The notes beneath the pieces are model-generated. The model made no database searches, was not told where the DNA came from, and was given only the letters and a program-made list of their open reading frames with translations. A DNA stretch of 64,000 nucleotides from assembly GCA_030686995.1 (NCBI GenBank), contig CM060708.1, forward strand, positions 256,106,044-256,170,043, given 5' to 3'. This document shows positions 20,510 to 32,855 of this stretch, piece after piece; within the stretch, counting starts at the first letter, position 1; every line of letters begins with the position of its first letter. This DNA comes from Artemisia argyi. Its lineage: Eukaryota > Streptophyta > Magnoliopsida > Asterales > Asteraceae. The position numbers were made by a program, and so were the translations under genes.

Positions 20510-22800
20510 GCTACAACTTTCCTATTAGGATGGGCAGTAGTAACTATACAATGCACTTCATAGCCACTGCAAGGCACAAAATTTCTTCATTCTCACATGC
20601 CATGTGTGTTTGGATAGTTTATTTAACTCTTTTGATGTCTGATTATACTTTTGTTTTTGGTTAATGCAACGGTTTATTTTGCGAATACACCCGCCAATTT
20701 TTTTGGCCTTACTTTGGCGCACTGATTACTGCTCAAGCATCCTCACATATACCCATCTTAATAATCCGTTTCCATTGCTTTTCTTATACACAAACGACAC
20801 ACATAAACCTAGAACATTCCTAAACCCTCGCTTCAAGCCCTCCATTGTGTTCTGTTGTAGATGAAGAGCCGATCAAAATGGACGGTTTGAGGCGAGGGTT
20901 CAGCAATATTGTAGGTTTATGTGTGTGTTTTCTGTATAAGAAAACCAATGGAAGCGAATCATTAAGATGAGTATATGTGAGGATGATTAGGCAAGAAACA
21001 GTAGACCATGCTTCTCCAGTATTTTTGACACTTGAACCCATTTTAACGCATCCACGGTATCGTCTTGATGATATAGGAATCTATTGGAAAAGGTGATGAT
21101 GAAATTCCTGCATATTCACTATTCCATGAGTATCGTGATCGTATTCCCGTACCTTGGCAGGGTAACCAGAACACATGGTTGCAGCCATGGCGGGTGCGTA
21201 GACTGTGTCAATGGATTGCAGGTCTGAGCCTCTTTTTACATGTTGCCAAATTCAGTCCCACAATAGGCTCGAATCAGTCGTGCAGCACGTTTAAGTGTAG
21301 AGTGAATTTGATTTATAGTACAATATCCATGTGCTGGTCAAAGGTTAAGAAGCTTCTGAAAAAACATCAACAACAGAAAGTCAACTACCTTCTCAGCCAC
21401 ACAGCCCAACTCCATTATACTAGCAATATCTCCTGCCAACCAAGATATCTTAAAACTTTCTAACGCGGTGGACCCTTCAGGTATTTTTTACTTAGCTATT
21501 AGAAGAAATGCTGCCTTTTATGACTGTGGTAAATCCTTTGTGGACAAAGGAACTAATGCTTTAGATGTGACTTCTTTCTCGCTCTCTCACTCTCTTTTAA
21601 GATTATGGCTTTCACAATGGGGTCCGATCGGCTGGGTAACGGGCTGAAACTGTTTTTCTGACATAAAGTACTTTTTCCCCAAAATGTTAAAAATGATAAA
21701 ATATTATGTTTAAAATAGATTACAAAAAATGCTTAAGGCGACCTCTAAATTGTTTCAATTTTTAGCTATCTATTAATTTCTCCGTTTGTGAATATAAAAT
21801 ATTATGGGTGTAAAAAGCCATCTCTACTCAGCGTTATGGCCGTTTAGTTGAACCTTCTGACTCTTTATTCTGATTTTAAATATTATTCATGTACAGCTCC
21901 TTGAAGGTAGACCTATATATGTAGTACTTCGCGCAGACCCTAACTGTAGTAAAACATACCTGACATTTCACATTTTCACAGGCTAATATTGGTCGTCCAA
22001 AGTCGTTAGCCACAGGTAAGCCGAGTTCCAGTTTCTATGTCATAAATATGTATCTGTATTTCTCCTGTTAGAAAATAACTATAGTCGTGTCATCCTCTTT
22101 GTAGGTTACTAACGGAAATCTTGAGGCAATCTCAAGATTGACGAGTTAGTTCAACAGATTGACAAGAAGTTCAGGTATACGTCACATAGCTAAACGACTC
22201 AAAATTGAATCATTTTGATATTTACTTAGTGTTTGCTAAAATTGACTCATTTTGATATTTAATTAGTATTTATAGGGTACAGGTACCAACCCACAATGAT
22301 ACATGAACAAATAGAGTTAGTAATGCATAAGATCATGGCGCTTCCACGTCATATCAGAATACGACACACACATCTAACGACCCGAGGTAATGCGAGTACT
22401 AAATTCTAACATGTTACGGATAATATGTTCCACTCACACTCACTACTACGTACTCATTTAATCAGATTTGTTTGCAACATAGTTTCAAAATCGCCGTGCA
22501 TTTTGGAAAGACTAACCACCTGGAGAAAGATTACAATGATTTTCAAGAAATACTGCTACTATTGTCGGTCCTACTGAAATGCAAAGTATGTGTGCAGATG
22601 TTGCAGCCTGCAGAAAATAAATTGGTGATTCGTGTCTGGCAGCAAAAAATTCAACAGCATGTTTTTACTTGAAAACATTAGCCATTTATTGTGTAAAACT
22701 TCTCATATTTAGTCTAAACTTTCATGTATGCATACCCATTTTAAGTAATTTGTATCATTAGTCAGTGATTGAATTTGTTAACGTGTTCCGACTATGACGT
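20510..22800. other. Noncoding DNA right of the Tat gypsy insertion
   Basis: Continuation of the interrupted sequence at 10246. Apart from a long imperfect inverted repeat (20729-21002) I see no gene. The ORF at 21179-21463 contains no domain I recognise. Confidence 0.55.
20729..21002. repeat. Imperfect inverted repeat, arms about 120 bp, short loop
   Basis: The left arm (about 20729-20847) and right arm (about 20882-21002) are reverse complements with roughly 85 percent identity; for example CATCCTCACATATAC pairs with GTATATGTGAGGATG. The loop is about 34 bp. Both strands therefore show similar short ORFs (THLNNPFPLLFLY and THLNDSLPLVFLY), which are a by-product of the repeat. An RNA copy would fold into a long hairpin. 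Confidence 0.8.
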
Positions 22801-22803
22801 CAC

Positions 22804-22834
22804 GCCGCAACGCGGCAGTCCGAGACCCGACTAG
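22804..22834 (+). mobile_element. Helitron 3' terminus (hairpin plus CTAG)
   Basis: A perfect GC-rich stem, GCCGC-AAC-GCGGC (22804-22816), lies 14 bases before CTAG (22831-22834), and the next base is T. This is the standard Helitron 3' end, with insertion between A and T. Confidence 0.65.
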
Positions 22835-23320
22835 TTCTACATTAATCTAGAAAAAAGTCGACGCGTAATACGTACCCTTTTGATGAAAGCCACTGAAAAA
22901 CGTACACTTCGGATTCAACATTTAGAATTTTTGAGTTTATTAATTCACACGAGATACATGTGTATAGATATATATTATCCAAAACTGCAACGTGTGATAG
23001 ATTTTCCTCTTTAAAAAAAGTTGTGATTAAGGTTTCTTAATTAAAAAATTAACAATTAATAAACATCAACATTTCATGTATATCAACACATTCTATAATT
23101 AGAATCACTAAATATGCATAAATTTGGAAATAATAAGTTCATTAAATGATATATCTTAACTACTTATAAAGGAGATTTGGTCAACAAGTCAATAAGTGAA
23201 AAACTGAAATTAATGTATTCCCCATTTTACCCTTGGATACCCACAACCAATCCCCATCCCCATCAACCACTATCTACTTTTTTTAATTAAATCATTTTTT
23301 CATTTAAACCACTATCTACA

Positions 23321-23440
23321 AGCGTGGTTCTTGAAACTTGGTAGCTTTCAATGCTCTATCATTCCCCATGTATACGAGCATGGTTCTTGAAACCTGGTAG
23401 CTTTCAATGCTTAATCTACAAAACCCAGCGAGGCTCAATG
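23321..23440. repeat. Tandem duplication, unit about 58 bp
   Basis: GCGTGGTTCTTGAAAC, TGGTAGCTTTCAATGCT recurs at 23321 and again at about 23379 as GCATGGTTCTTGAAAC, TGGTAGCTTTCAATGCT. A third partial match (TGGTAGCTTTCAATGG) follows near 23463. Confidence 0.7.
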
Positions 23441-23590
23441 TTCTTCTCTATTCTCATCTCCCTGGTAGCTTTCAATGGACAACGAAATACCCAACCAGGT
23501 TCTTCTCTATTCTCAATATTCTCTATTTTATTTGTACTTGTTAGATTCATCAATATATAGAATTAAACTAATATTGTTTGTACTTGTTAG

Positions 23591-23673
23591 ATGGACAACG
23601 AAATACTCAATGCTTTTGCTCCTATGGATCTTGATTCTGTTTTCAACCATGCTCAAGCTTCCGAAGACGTTGA
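23591..23673 (+). pseudogene. Possible captured first coding exon
   Basis: An ATG opens MDNEILNAFAPMDLDSV and the frame runs 28 codons to a splice-donor-like GAG|GTAAAC. A second copy of GGACAACGAAATAC lies 115 bp upstream in a duplicated segment. I do not recognise the product. No downstream exon was found, so this is probably a fragment rather than a gene. Confidence 0.3.
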
Positions 23674-24224
23674 GGTAAACTTTAAGGGTTTTATGATTTG
23701 TGTTTGATATTTGGATTGATTGGTGGACTTGTCTGTTGTGATAAACTTTTAGTGGTTGAATTTGATTTTTGGTGGTTAACAGATAGCTTGAATCAAAGTT
23801 GTACAAAAAGTTGTTGTTGATATTTGGATTTAATTATAATGGTAAAAGTTGTTGGATTTAATTATAATGGTAAAATTTGTTGTTGTTTGTTGTGGTTATA
23901 AGCATGTTTAAGGGTTTTATGATTTGTGTTTGATATTTGGATTTAATTATAATGGTAAAAGTTGTTGTTGTCTGTTTTGGTTATAAGTAGCAGCTAATTT
24001 GTACAAAAAGCTAATCATAAATATAGTCTACATTTCGAAATTTGCAAATTAAATATAGAGGTACATGTTGGTTTTCTGGTTTCCTGAGCTATCCATGATA
24101 TGATACTTGCACCTTCAAATGAAGTATGAATGTATCTAATACAAGGCAACTTTAAAACTACATATTTCACCTTCAAATGAGCTGATAATCATAAGCAGTT
24201 TGCTTCCATCTAACAAGTTTTAGA

Positions 24225-24305
24225 AAAGTAAGAATAAGCATAAGCAATTTAGAAAAGAAAGAATAAGCAGTTTAGAAAAGTAAGAATAAGCAGTTTAGAA
24301 AAGTG
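24225..24305. repeat. Minisatellite, unit about 23 bp
   Basis: The unit AAGTAAGAATAAGCAGTTTAG is repeated three to four times with small changes. Confidence 0.75.
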
Positions 24306-26378
24306 ATTTAAACACCTCTATACCAGTTTTAAAGTTGATTAGGATTTGCTTATCCAAACTGCTTATAATTTGATTATATGTAAGACATGAAAGTCACTTA
24401 TATCAAACAGCTTATCTTATCATTTGAAAATGAATAAATAGTCTATACTCTACTTTATGTTTGTTTGATTTTACAATAGTAATGTAAACATTTGAATAAA
24501 AATATCAAGGAGGATGTGTGATATGAAAATAGACCTTTGGTGACTTTGAACCTGTTTACCATATAGATTTTTTTTTGACCCGCTTGAGATAAAACACAAC
24601 CTAAATCGGTTCACTAATAAGTAAATGGATTGAAATTGTGACTGGTACTTAGCACCGGTCACCATGAGCCAAGTGTGTTAAGATTACTAATCAAGCAAAT
24701 GGAAAGTGTTTGATAAATAATTTGCCCGGCCATATACATGGCTGCCCTTATTCTTTTTATAACTTATAAATTCTCAGCTCTACGGTTATTGGAGTACTGC
24801 CCCCTAACATAAACTGCATATTTTCTGTCATTTACCTGTTTCTCATTTTCCTAAGATCATATATAACTTAATTGATACTTGTTTCTCATTTTACATAGCT
24901 AAAACCAACAATTGTTTTGAAAAACCAAACCAGACACAAGTTAAGGGGGTGTTTGGTTTAACTGTCGCTTTCAAGTAAAAACAAGTTTTGACCAAATACT
25001 AAATTTGATTCAACTCTCATTTTAAATTTGATGCAGTTGTAAGTTTTTGTTCTAAAATTTTGCAAGTTACTGTGTAATAGCTCTTATCTGCATGTACTTG
25101 TTTCTTTGTGCTTAGTTGGTGACTATTAGTTGTAATATTACTTATAATTGCATAGTTAGCCTTTAAAATTTAGAGTTGCTCATTATTTCACATTTCACTG
25201 TATGTTAGCATAATCTAGATTAGAGATGTTTTGTTGTTATCTTTGGCATCTAATTGTTCATTACAGTTTATTATGTCATCATATGTGCTTATAACGCAAA
25301 TTCATGGTCTAACTTCTCATCTGCTTCATAAAATCAATAAGTAGCCTATTTATAGGGGTGTTTGGTTTAGGCTTTACTTAGGTGTATTGGTTGCTCATTT
25401 GTTGTCTCTGCTGCATAAACAACTTACCTTGGACATATTAGAGTAAGTGAGGTCATATAAGTGCACGTCATTTCAACAAAAAGTCAAATTCATCCACTGA
25501 TGGGGGCAATTTCTCACCATTTGGTCTAAAACATGTCCCTTGATCTTAATCTAGCCTCATATGAAGTCATTACAGCTTATTGAGTAGGTAGGACCCATCC
25601 AAAGTTCAAAAAAGTCAAAATAGCCAAGAAACTAAGAAAGTCAAATTTGCTTGTTTTCAATTTTCTCAAAACTTGCTAGATTTTTGTAGAATTTAGTCTT
25701 AGGATTCAGACCTTGAAACTTGTCCCTAATTACAACCCCCCACCTCAAGTTCAAGGTCCCATAGTTACTTCATTTTTAGGAATTTTTCCCTGAGCCCCAC
25801 ACCTCGCCAAACACACCTGCAGGGAGGAATACCTCCCCTGCACCAGCAGACATCAGCCACACCACCACCTTTGGTGGTGGTTTCTGGCCACCACAGTGGT
25901 CCCACATACCCCTACGTTTTTTCATTCAATACCCCCTGGTAGGCTCCATGGTTTGACCTAGAAGCCTGTGGACCCTACTTGAATTCACCCCACTTAACAA
26001 AAGTTTATATGCATGGCTATTTTACAAAAGTTTAGTTGAAGCTTAGTATGCTATTTTTACATGTCTGTGCTTATTTTTGGATTAAGAGCTTATTTAGTTG
26101 CTTAAGTTTGAGCCTGCTAAAAGCCCCATCTAGGCCTGCAATAGTTGACCTGCAAAATTTGGTCCAAACAGTTGTTTAATCTACATGTGTCGATCTGCAA
26201 AATTTGGTCCAAACAGTAACATCATTTTGACATTTTTCCAAGTTTAAAGAAAGATATCATGCCCGCTAACTAATTTGGTTAAAGCCAGTAATTTGGTCAC
26301 TCGAATTGGTCAAAATATGCACACTTCTTAATATTCGCGGAGCATTAGACCTGCTAGGAGGACTATGCCTGCCTCAAA

Positions 26379-28276
26379 TCTATATATTTAAAGCGTAAGG
26401 CTCTATTAATTAAGTGCTCAGTTTAAATCTTCAAACCGTAAATTAAGCCCAACCATATACAATGTTCCAACATAAATAAAGATAGGCCGAGTATAATGGC
26501 GAGGGCCAGCCAATCCATCCACTTAACCAAAATGTTTTGATTCGGCTGACCTTCAGCATCCTAACCCAGAGATATATCTCAGAAATCAAGAAAATTAGTT
26601 ACCTATATTTTTAATATAGATATAGATACAAGACTGGATATATTCGACCTCACAGCCCTCAGCTACATTTTCCAGCTCTCTTTTTTGGAACCATGTCCTA
26701 TATATGTTGTCACTTTATTCCCTTGTTAAAATGTTCTTGTATAAAGCTTTGCTTGCCACTGTTCGTTCTCGTGGTCTTATTGCACTTGCCACTGCTTCGT
26801 CAGGGGCTGCGGCGAATAACATGACAGGGGGAAGAACTGCTCACTCCCGATTTAAGATTCCGATCAATCTTAATACAAACTCAGTATGCAACATCAAAAA
26901 ACAAAGTGGCCTTGCTAAGCTACTTTGTCAAGCCAAGTTGATAATCTGGGATGAAGCATCAATGGCTAAAAGGCAAGGTGTGGAGGCGGTTGATCGAACT
27001 ATGCAAGACATTACTGGGATCAAACTTCCTTTTGGCGGCAAGATAATGGTTTTAGGAGGGGATTTTAGACAGGTTTTACCGGTCATTAGACGTGGAACAC
27101 GAGCGCAGATTGTAGATTCGAGTCTACGGATGTCACCTCTTTGGTCCATAATTAAAAAAATGCGGTTAACCATAAACATGAGGGCACAGACAGACCCATG
27201 GTTTTCAAACTTCCTATTACGAGTTGGTGACGGAGTTGAAGAGGTCATCGATGAAGACTATGTACGCATACCTGATGACATGACCGTCCCTTACACTGAA
27301 GACGCTGCCTCAAAGGACGCATTAATCGATGAAGTGTTTCCTTCGTTCGCTGCCAACGCTCATGCATCTACTGATATAGTTTCAAGAGCAATTTTATCCA
27401 CTAAAAATGAGCATGTTGACAACATTAATGATATGTTGATTGAAAGATTTCCGGGCGAAGAGAATGTTTACTATAGCTTTGATGAAGCAGAAGACGCCAC
27501 CCACAACTTCTATCATTTGGAATTCTTAAACTCGCTCAACGTGAGCGGGTTGCCCCCTCATTGCTTGCGTTTGAAAATAAGATGTCCGATTATTCTTTTA
27601 AGGAATCTCGATCCGGCAAATGGATTATGTAATGGCACGAGGTTGATATGTAAACGTTTTGACCCTAATGTCATCAACGCTGAGATTGCTGTCGGTCAAC
27701 ACGCTGGAGTTAGAGTGCTCTTGCCAAGAATTCCTCTTGCTCCATCTGAAGAAGACATGTTCCCTTTCAAACTTAAGAGAACACAATTCCCTATTCGCCT
27801 TAGCTTTGCGATGACTATTAATAAAGCACAAGGCCAAACAATTCCAAATGTGGGTGTCTATTTGCCCGACTCTGTTTTCTCGCATGGCCAACTTTATGTG
27901 GCATTGTCTAGAGGGATATCCCGTAGAACGACAAAGGTATTGGTTAAACCAGTTAAAGAGTTCCATCAAGCAGGAATCTACACCTCGAATGTCGTTTATC
28001 AAGAAGTTTTACGCGAAGAGTAACGTGTGTTGTTAGATTTTATTTCATAACTAACGTAATGTTTTACTTTCAGTTTCATTAAATGTTTTTATATATTGTT
28101 TGATAGATGTTAAGAATTTTTCTTAGACTTTAGTTATCGTTTGTACAATCGTTTGCAATTACCTTATGATCTGTTCATGATCTATTTTGCATGTTACACA
28201 AAACACTCACCACAATATCACAAATCGTTAATTATCTGCCGCTAGGAACCGTTGCTATGCACGGGTACTCGCCTAG
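26379..28276 (+). mobile_element. Truncated Helitron with helicase relic
   Basis: The 3' end is clear: stem CCGTTGC/GCACGG (28249-28264, one bulge), 8 bases, then CTAG (28273-28276) followed by T. Upstream lies the C-terminal part of a Helitron helicase. A possible 5' end is A|TCTATATATTTAAAGCG at 26379, giving a 1.9-kb deletion derivative without the Rep domain. The 3' end is much better supported than the 5' end. Confidence 0.6.
26704..28023 (+). pseudogene. Helitron PIF1-like helicase, N-terminally truncated
   Basis: This is the C-terminal SF1 helicase of a rolling-circle Helitron RepHel protein. Visible motifs: Walker B LIIWDEASM, GGDFRQVLPVI, the INMRA region, AMTINKAQGQTI and LYVALSRG. 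The expected Walker A (GxGKT before FLYKALL) reads SLVKM, keeping the Lys but losing the Gly and Thr. The frame begins at about this motif. The Rep (HUH) domain and N-terminal zinc region, more than 900 residues in full-length proteins, are absent. The annotated start ATG is therefore only the first Met in the remaining frame. The remaining 439 residues are uninterrupted, so the truncation is fairly recent, but the product should not hydrolyse ATP normally. Confidence 0.85.
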
Positions 28277-28442
28277 TTTACACAAATGGTAACCTTAATC
28301 ACAAGCCAATGGGTTGTGGTTAGCAAAACCTAAAAAACAATAACATACCATATAATAAATTGAGTCGAGTTATATTAAATATCAAACTTTTCTTACATAT
28401 CAAGGGACTCATCCCCACCATCCATCTAAAAAGAAATTAATG

Positions 28443-29888
28443 GTAAATATGCGAATTAGTTTTAATATACGTTAAATATATTTTTTAAACTAATGTTAGT
28501 TTTAAACTTTCATCCATTAGAATATTTTTTTTAAATAAGGACTCATATTACTATTTAAAAGTTTAATTTATGCATACACGAGTTTGAAATAGGGCTAAAT
28601 TATTAGTAACGGTAATATAAATATCAAATGGTAAGCACAATACTGTGATATGAAAATAAATATACGCGATTCTACTTATAACAACTACTCATAAAATTGT
28701 TATATAAAATTTGTATATGGATATCCATAAAAACATTTGAAAAACTTTACGGAGCATATTTTAACTTCATCAATGCTCATTATGTGCTACTAAATTCACA
28801 CATTCTGTACAACATGATATCAATAGTTAAAGTTAAACAACAAAATCAACCTCAACCTCCACATGTCTATCAGTTAAAAACATTATACAAAGTTAATTAT
28901 TAAAAAACAAACAAACACATGAGTTAGATAGTAATTGTTTATTATAAAAGATGTTTTTCTTAAGTTATATATATAAAAAAATGCACGCATCACAATCCTT
29001 ATTTGATAAAATCACATCCTAAAAAAAAAAAAAAAAAAAAAATATATATGTAAGTGATAACCTAACTTTATTCATTGACGTGATGTTTTATAAAAAAAAA
29101 ATAAAAAAAAATAATAATAATTGGCCGTTGTAAACGAATTAAAAGTATGTACGTGAGAAATATTCAGCAATAATATATAGTTTTAATCAGGTTATTACGT
29201 TACTATACTACGATAATGTTATTGAGTTTGTAATCACGGATGTGAGATACAACCATTACTCTATACTTATGATTTATGTGTAAACCTCTTTTTGCTTCTG
29301 AATAGAATCCGAAAGAGACCTCAACAAAACTTTGGCTTATGCCTTATCTAGCTGATAGTATTTAGTAACCTTTTTTATGGTTTAACTTTTTTGTTATACA
29401 CACCAACTTTTAGTAACTCTTTTTTATGTTTTATTGAAAACTTCTACACTTAATATTTGTGTTTTTACTATAAACACACTAAGCTATAATAGAATTAGTT
29501 GTGAGTTCAGGGGTTTTTCACTAAGCTTCTAAAAAAAAGCTTATAGCTTTATCATACACTTATTGTGTTATGGTAATTGAATAAGCCAATAAGCACCTTT
29601 AATAAGCACAATCAAACGACCCTTTAGTTCTAATATGAAGTTTTCTTATTTGATGTTATGACTAACTTTGTTGTTATCCTCACTATAATGCAACATGTTA
29701 GTGGTTCTTGCAGTTTTATCATCTTATCGCACACACTAAAGTTTAATGCAATTTGTTGTGTGCGTTTTTTAGAGGAGGATTAAGTATCAACACATGATTG
29801 TTGTGAAAGAATTTTCTACACCTGCATAAAGTATGAATGTATAATTTAGTTGAGTTGCTGATTTAGATAATACATGAATGTATTTTTG
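28443..29888 (+). repeat. Direct duplication, copy 1
   Basis: It begins at TAAATATGCGAATTAGTTTTAA and ends near GATAATACATGAATGTATTTT. The same sequence order recurs at 30352-31751 with roughly 90 percent identity and several indels, including different poly-A lengths (29023-29040 against 30811-30834). Shared landmarks include ATACGCGATTCTACT and GGTTATTACGTTACTATACT. Confidence 0.85.
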
Positions 29889-30351
29889 AGAGGATCACTT
29901 GATTTGATCACACACTATGGGTGTTGGACCTTTTAATGTGTAAATATGATACTTTGAGTGAATATGATTAAGTATGCGGAATCTACTTAACCATACTTAG
30001 AATGTTTATTGGAAATGGAACTGTGATGCTTGTGTTTATTTAACAAAGAACAATGAAAGTATTTCACCAAACGATTCAATATTATTCAGAATAATACGAG
30101 TGATCTTCACTATCACTAGGGTTACAAAGACCTTGAATCTTGTGTTTTGTCCTAATGTTTTTCACTATGTATATGTCTATTTCTATCACACTTTTATCAC
30201 ATGCATATATAAGTCATATCTAAGATCTTCCTTTTATAGTCCAAGGAAAAATCTTTTACAAACTATATGACTCATCTTAAATACTAGCTTAAAATTACAT
30301 GAGTATTAGTATTAGTTTTTAGATTTTCATCCATTAAAATTACAAAATTTA

Positions 30352-31751
30352 GTAAATATGCGAATTAGTTTTAATGTACGTTAAATATTTTTTTAACTAA
30401 TGTTAGTTTTAAACTTTCATCCATTAGAATATTTTTTTTTAAATAAGGACTCATGTTACTATTTAAAAGTTTAATTTATGCGTACACGGGTTTGAAATAC
30501 GGCTAAATTATTAGTAACAGAAATATAAATATCAAATGGTAAGCACGATACTGTGATATGAAAATAAATATACGCGATTCTACTAATAAAAATGACTCAT
30601 GAAATTGTTGTTTAAAATTTGTATATGGATATCTGTAAAAACATTTTAAAAACTTTACGGAGTATATTTTAACTTCATCAACTCTCATTATTTGCTACTA
30701 AATTCACACATTTTGTAAAACATGATATCAATAGTTAAAGTTAAACAAAAAAATCAACCTAAAAATTAATATGTCTGTCAGTTAAAAACGTTATACAAAG
30801 CTAATTATTAAAAAAAAAAAAAAAAAAAAAAAAAAGAAAGAAAAAAAAAACGGGTTAGATAGTCATTGTTTAATATAGAAGGTATTTTCTTTAAATTATA
30901 TAAAAAAATACACACATCACAATCCTTATTTGATAACAATCATCTCCTAAAATAAACTACGTAGGTGATAACCTAACTTTATCCATTGACGTGATGTTTT
31001 ATCAAAAAAAAAGTAATAGTTGGCTGTTGTAAACGAATTAAAAGTATGTACATGAGAATTATTCAGTAAGAATATATAGTTTTAATCAGGTTATTACGTT
31101 ACTATACTGCGATAATGTTATTGAGTTGGTAATCACGAATGTGAGATATAACCATTATTCTATACTTATGATTTATGTGTAAACCTCTTTTTGCTTCTGA
31201 ATAGAATCCGAAAGAGACCTTAACAGAAATTTGGCTTATGCCTTATCTAGCTGATAGTATTTTAGTAACTTTTTTTATGGTTTAACTTTTTTGTTATACA
31301 CACCAACTTTTAGTAACTCTTTTTATTTGTGTTTTTACTATAAACACATTAAGCTATAATAGAATTAGTTGTGAGTTCAGGAGTTTTTCACTAAACTTCT
31401 AAAAAAAGCTTATAGCTTTATCATACACTAATTGTTTTATGGTAATTGAATAATCCAATAAGCACCTTTAATAAGTATAACCAAACACCCCTTTAGTTCT
31501 AATATGAAGTATCTTATTTGATATTATGACTAACTTTGTTGTTATCCTCACTATAATGCAATATGTTAGTGGTTTTTGTAGTTTTATTATCTTATCGTAC
31601 ACACTAAAGTGTAATGCAATTGTGTGTGCGTTTTTTTAGAGGGGATTAAATATCAACACATGATTGTCGTGGAAAGATTTTCTACGCCTGCTCAAGGTAT
31701 GAATGTATAATTTAGTTAAGTTGATGATTTAGATAATATATGAATGTATTT
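30352..31751 (+). repeat. Direct duplication, copy 2
   Basis: Second copy of 28443-29888, separated from it by about 460 bp. It is slightly shorter because a segment near 31325 is missing and poly-A runs differ. The region upstream of each copy also matches weakly (CATCCAT...). Confidence 0.85.
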
Positions 31752-32676
31752 TAATGTACCAAAGATGTGTTTTAGTGCCTAGCTATATGAGGAATTTTAT
31801 GGTAGGAATTCTTTTCGGTGTGTAATTTGTCTTTGAATAAGTTAATGAAACTTAGCAGGTGGTTGCTGTCATTGATAACACTATGTGTGTCAACCAACAG
31901 TCTAAAATATGGGTGTCTTTTACCTTGATGATTTAGGCCAATTGTGAAGAAAGTTGCATTAAAGTGAAAGGCCGGTAAGGATTCAAACAATCCTAAAAGA
32001 CTTGCGAATATACTCTTTGTCATTTTTTTCATGCATTTATAATTTACTTATACAAGTAATAATAATTTCCTTATATAGTTCTGGCTTAGAGAAAAATTAT
32101 TCTTATACATTATACATACACGTAACATTAAATTTAAGTTTTACCCATTATATCTTTTTTTCATTTCTCTTTATGTAATAAAGAAGCTATAGTGTAAGAA
32201 ACTACGTTAATTTGATAATTTTATGATCAAACATGAGAAGTAAATAACACAAACTTATGTAAATACAACTTTTCAAACAAAAATATACATTAGTAAAAAT
32301 GATATAATGGTTATTCATAATTAAGAAAATGAATCAATCTTCAAAGCTATATAAATATGCTACATATTTTAACAAAAATATAAGTAAAAGAAATACCACA
32401 ATTACAATACACATCGTAAATTGAAAGCACGGGTTTGCAAAACTAAAAGCATATATCACTAAAATCTCATGCAAGTCAAATATCATCATGTGATTTTGCT
32501 TGAATAATAAAATATAATTTTTAATCTAAAAGCATTCTCCTAAAATAATAGGTAGGTTATAACATATACATATGATTTTTTATTTTTAGTTCACCAAGTA
32601 AAACCATTTAAACATGTTAAGTGGTTCATTTCTTAATCGATAATAATACATAATTAAAACGAAATTTTAAAAACCC

Positions 32677-32702
32677 TGTGCGTGCACAAGTATTATAACT
32701 AG
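32677..32702 (+). mobile_element. Helitron 3' terminus (hairpin plus CTAG)
   Basis: A perfect stem TGTGC-GT-GCACA (32677-32688), 10 AT-rich bases, CTAG (32699-32702), then T. The 5' end is not located; the body would lie in 28277-32676. Confidence 0.55.
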
Positions 32703-32833
32703 TAAATTTATAAAAGTTAAATATGATATGGCGTCATAAAAGGTAGGAATGAGCCAAAAAGGAAATCTAAAAAAAGTCATGCACCTTAGGCTTGTAGCAG
32801 TGGGTTGGAAATAAATCGATCGAGTTGCATGAG

Positions 32834-32855
32834 CGACCGATGTTGACATCGGTCG
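32834..32855. repeat. Perfect 9-bp inverted repeat
   Basis: CGACCGATG (32834-32842) and CATCGGTCG (32847-32855) are separated by TTGA. CATCGGTCGAGG recurs at 32882. It could form a small hairpin; no function is evident. Confidence 0.6.

Larger units (their letters stand above)
8463..22834 (+). mobile_element. Probable Helitron interrupted by a Tat gypsy element
   Basis: The 3' end is recognisable (see 22804-22834). The proposed 5' end is the TC at 8463-8464, preceded by A and followed shortly by ACTACTATACTATAATAAG, the kind of AT-rich start seen in many plant Helitrons. With the nested retrotransposon (10252-20504) removed, the element would be about 4.1 kb. It encodes no helicase or Rep frame that I can see, so it would be non-autonomous. 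The 5' end is only a suggestion. Confidence 0.35.
22835..26378. other. AT-rich intergenic DNA with short tandem repeats
   Basis: No complete gene is visible. It contains duplicated 59-bp segments (23321-23440), a possible captured first exon (23591-23673), repeats of TTGGATTTAATTATAATGG (23820-23965) and a 23-bp minisatellite (24225-24305). Confidence 0.55.
28277..32676. other. AT-rich region dominated by a 1.4-kb direct duplication
   Basis: No gene is recognised. The ORFs here are short and AT-driven. The minus-strand frame at 31772-32032 (86 aa) has no match I know. Confidence 0.6.

Noticed and set aside
20820..21041. Minus-strand ORF resembling the plus-strand ORF at 20664
   Set aside because: The similarity is caused by the inverted repeat, not by two related genes.
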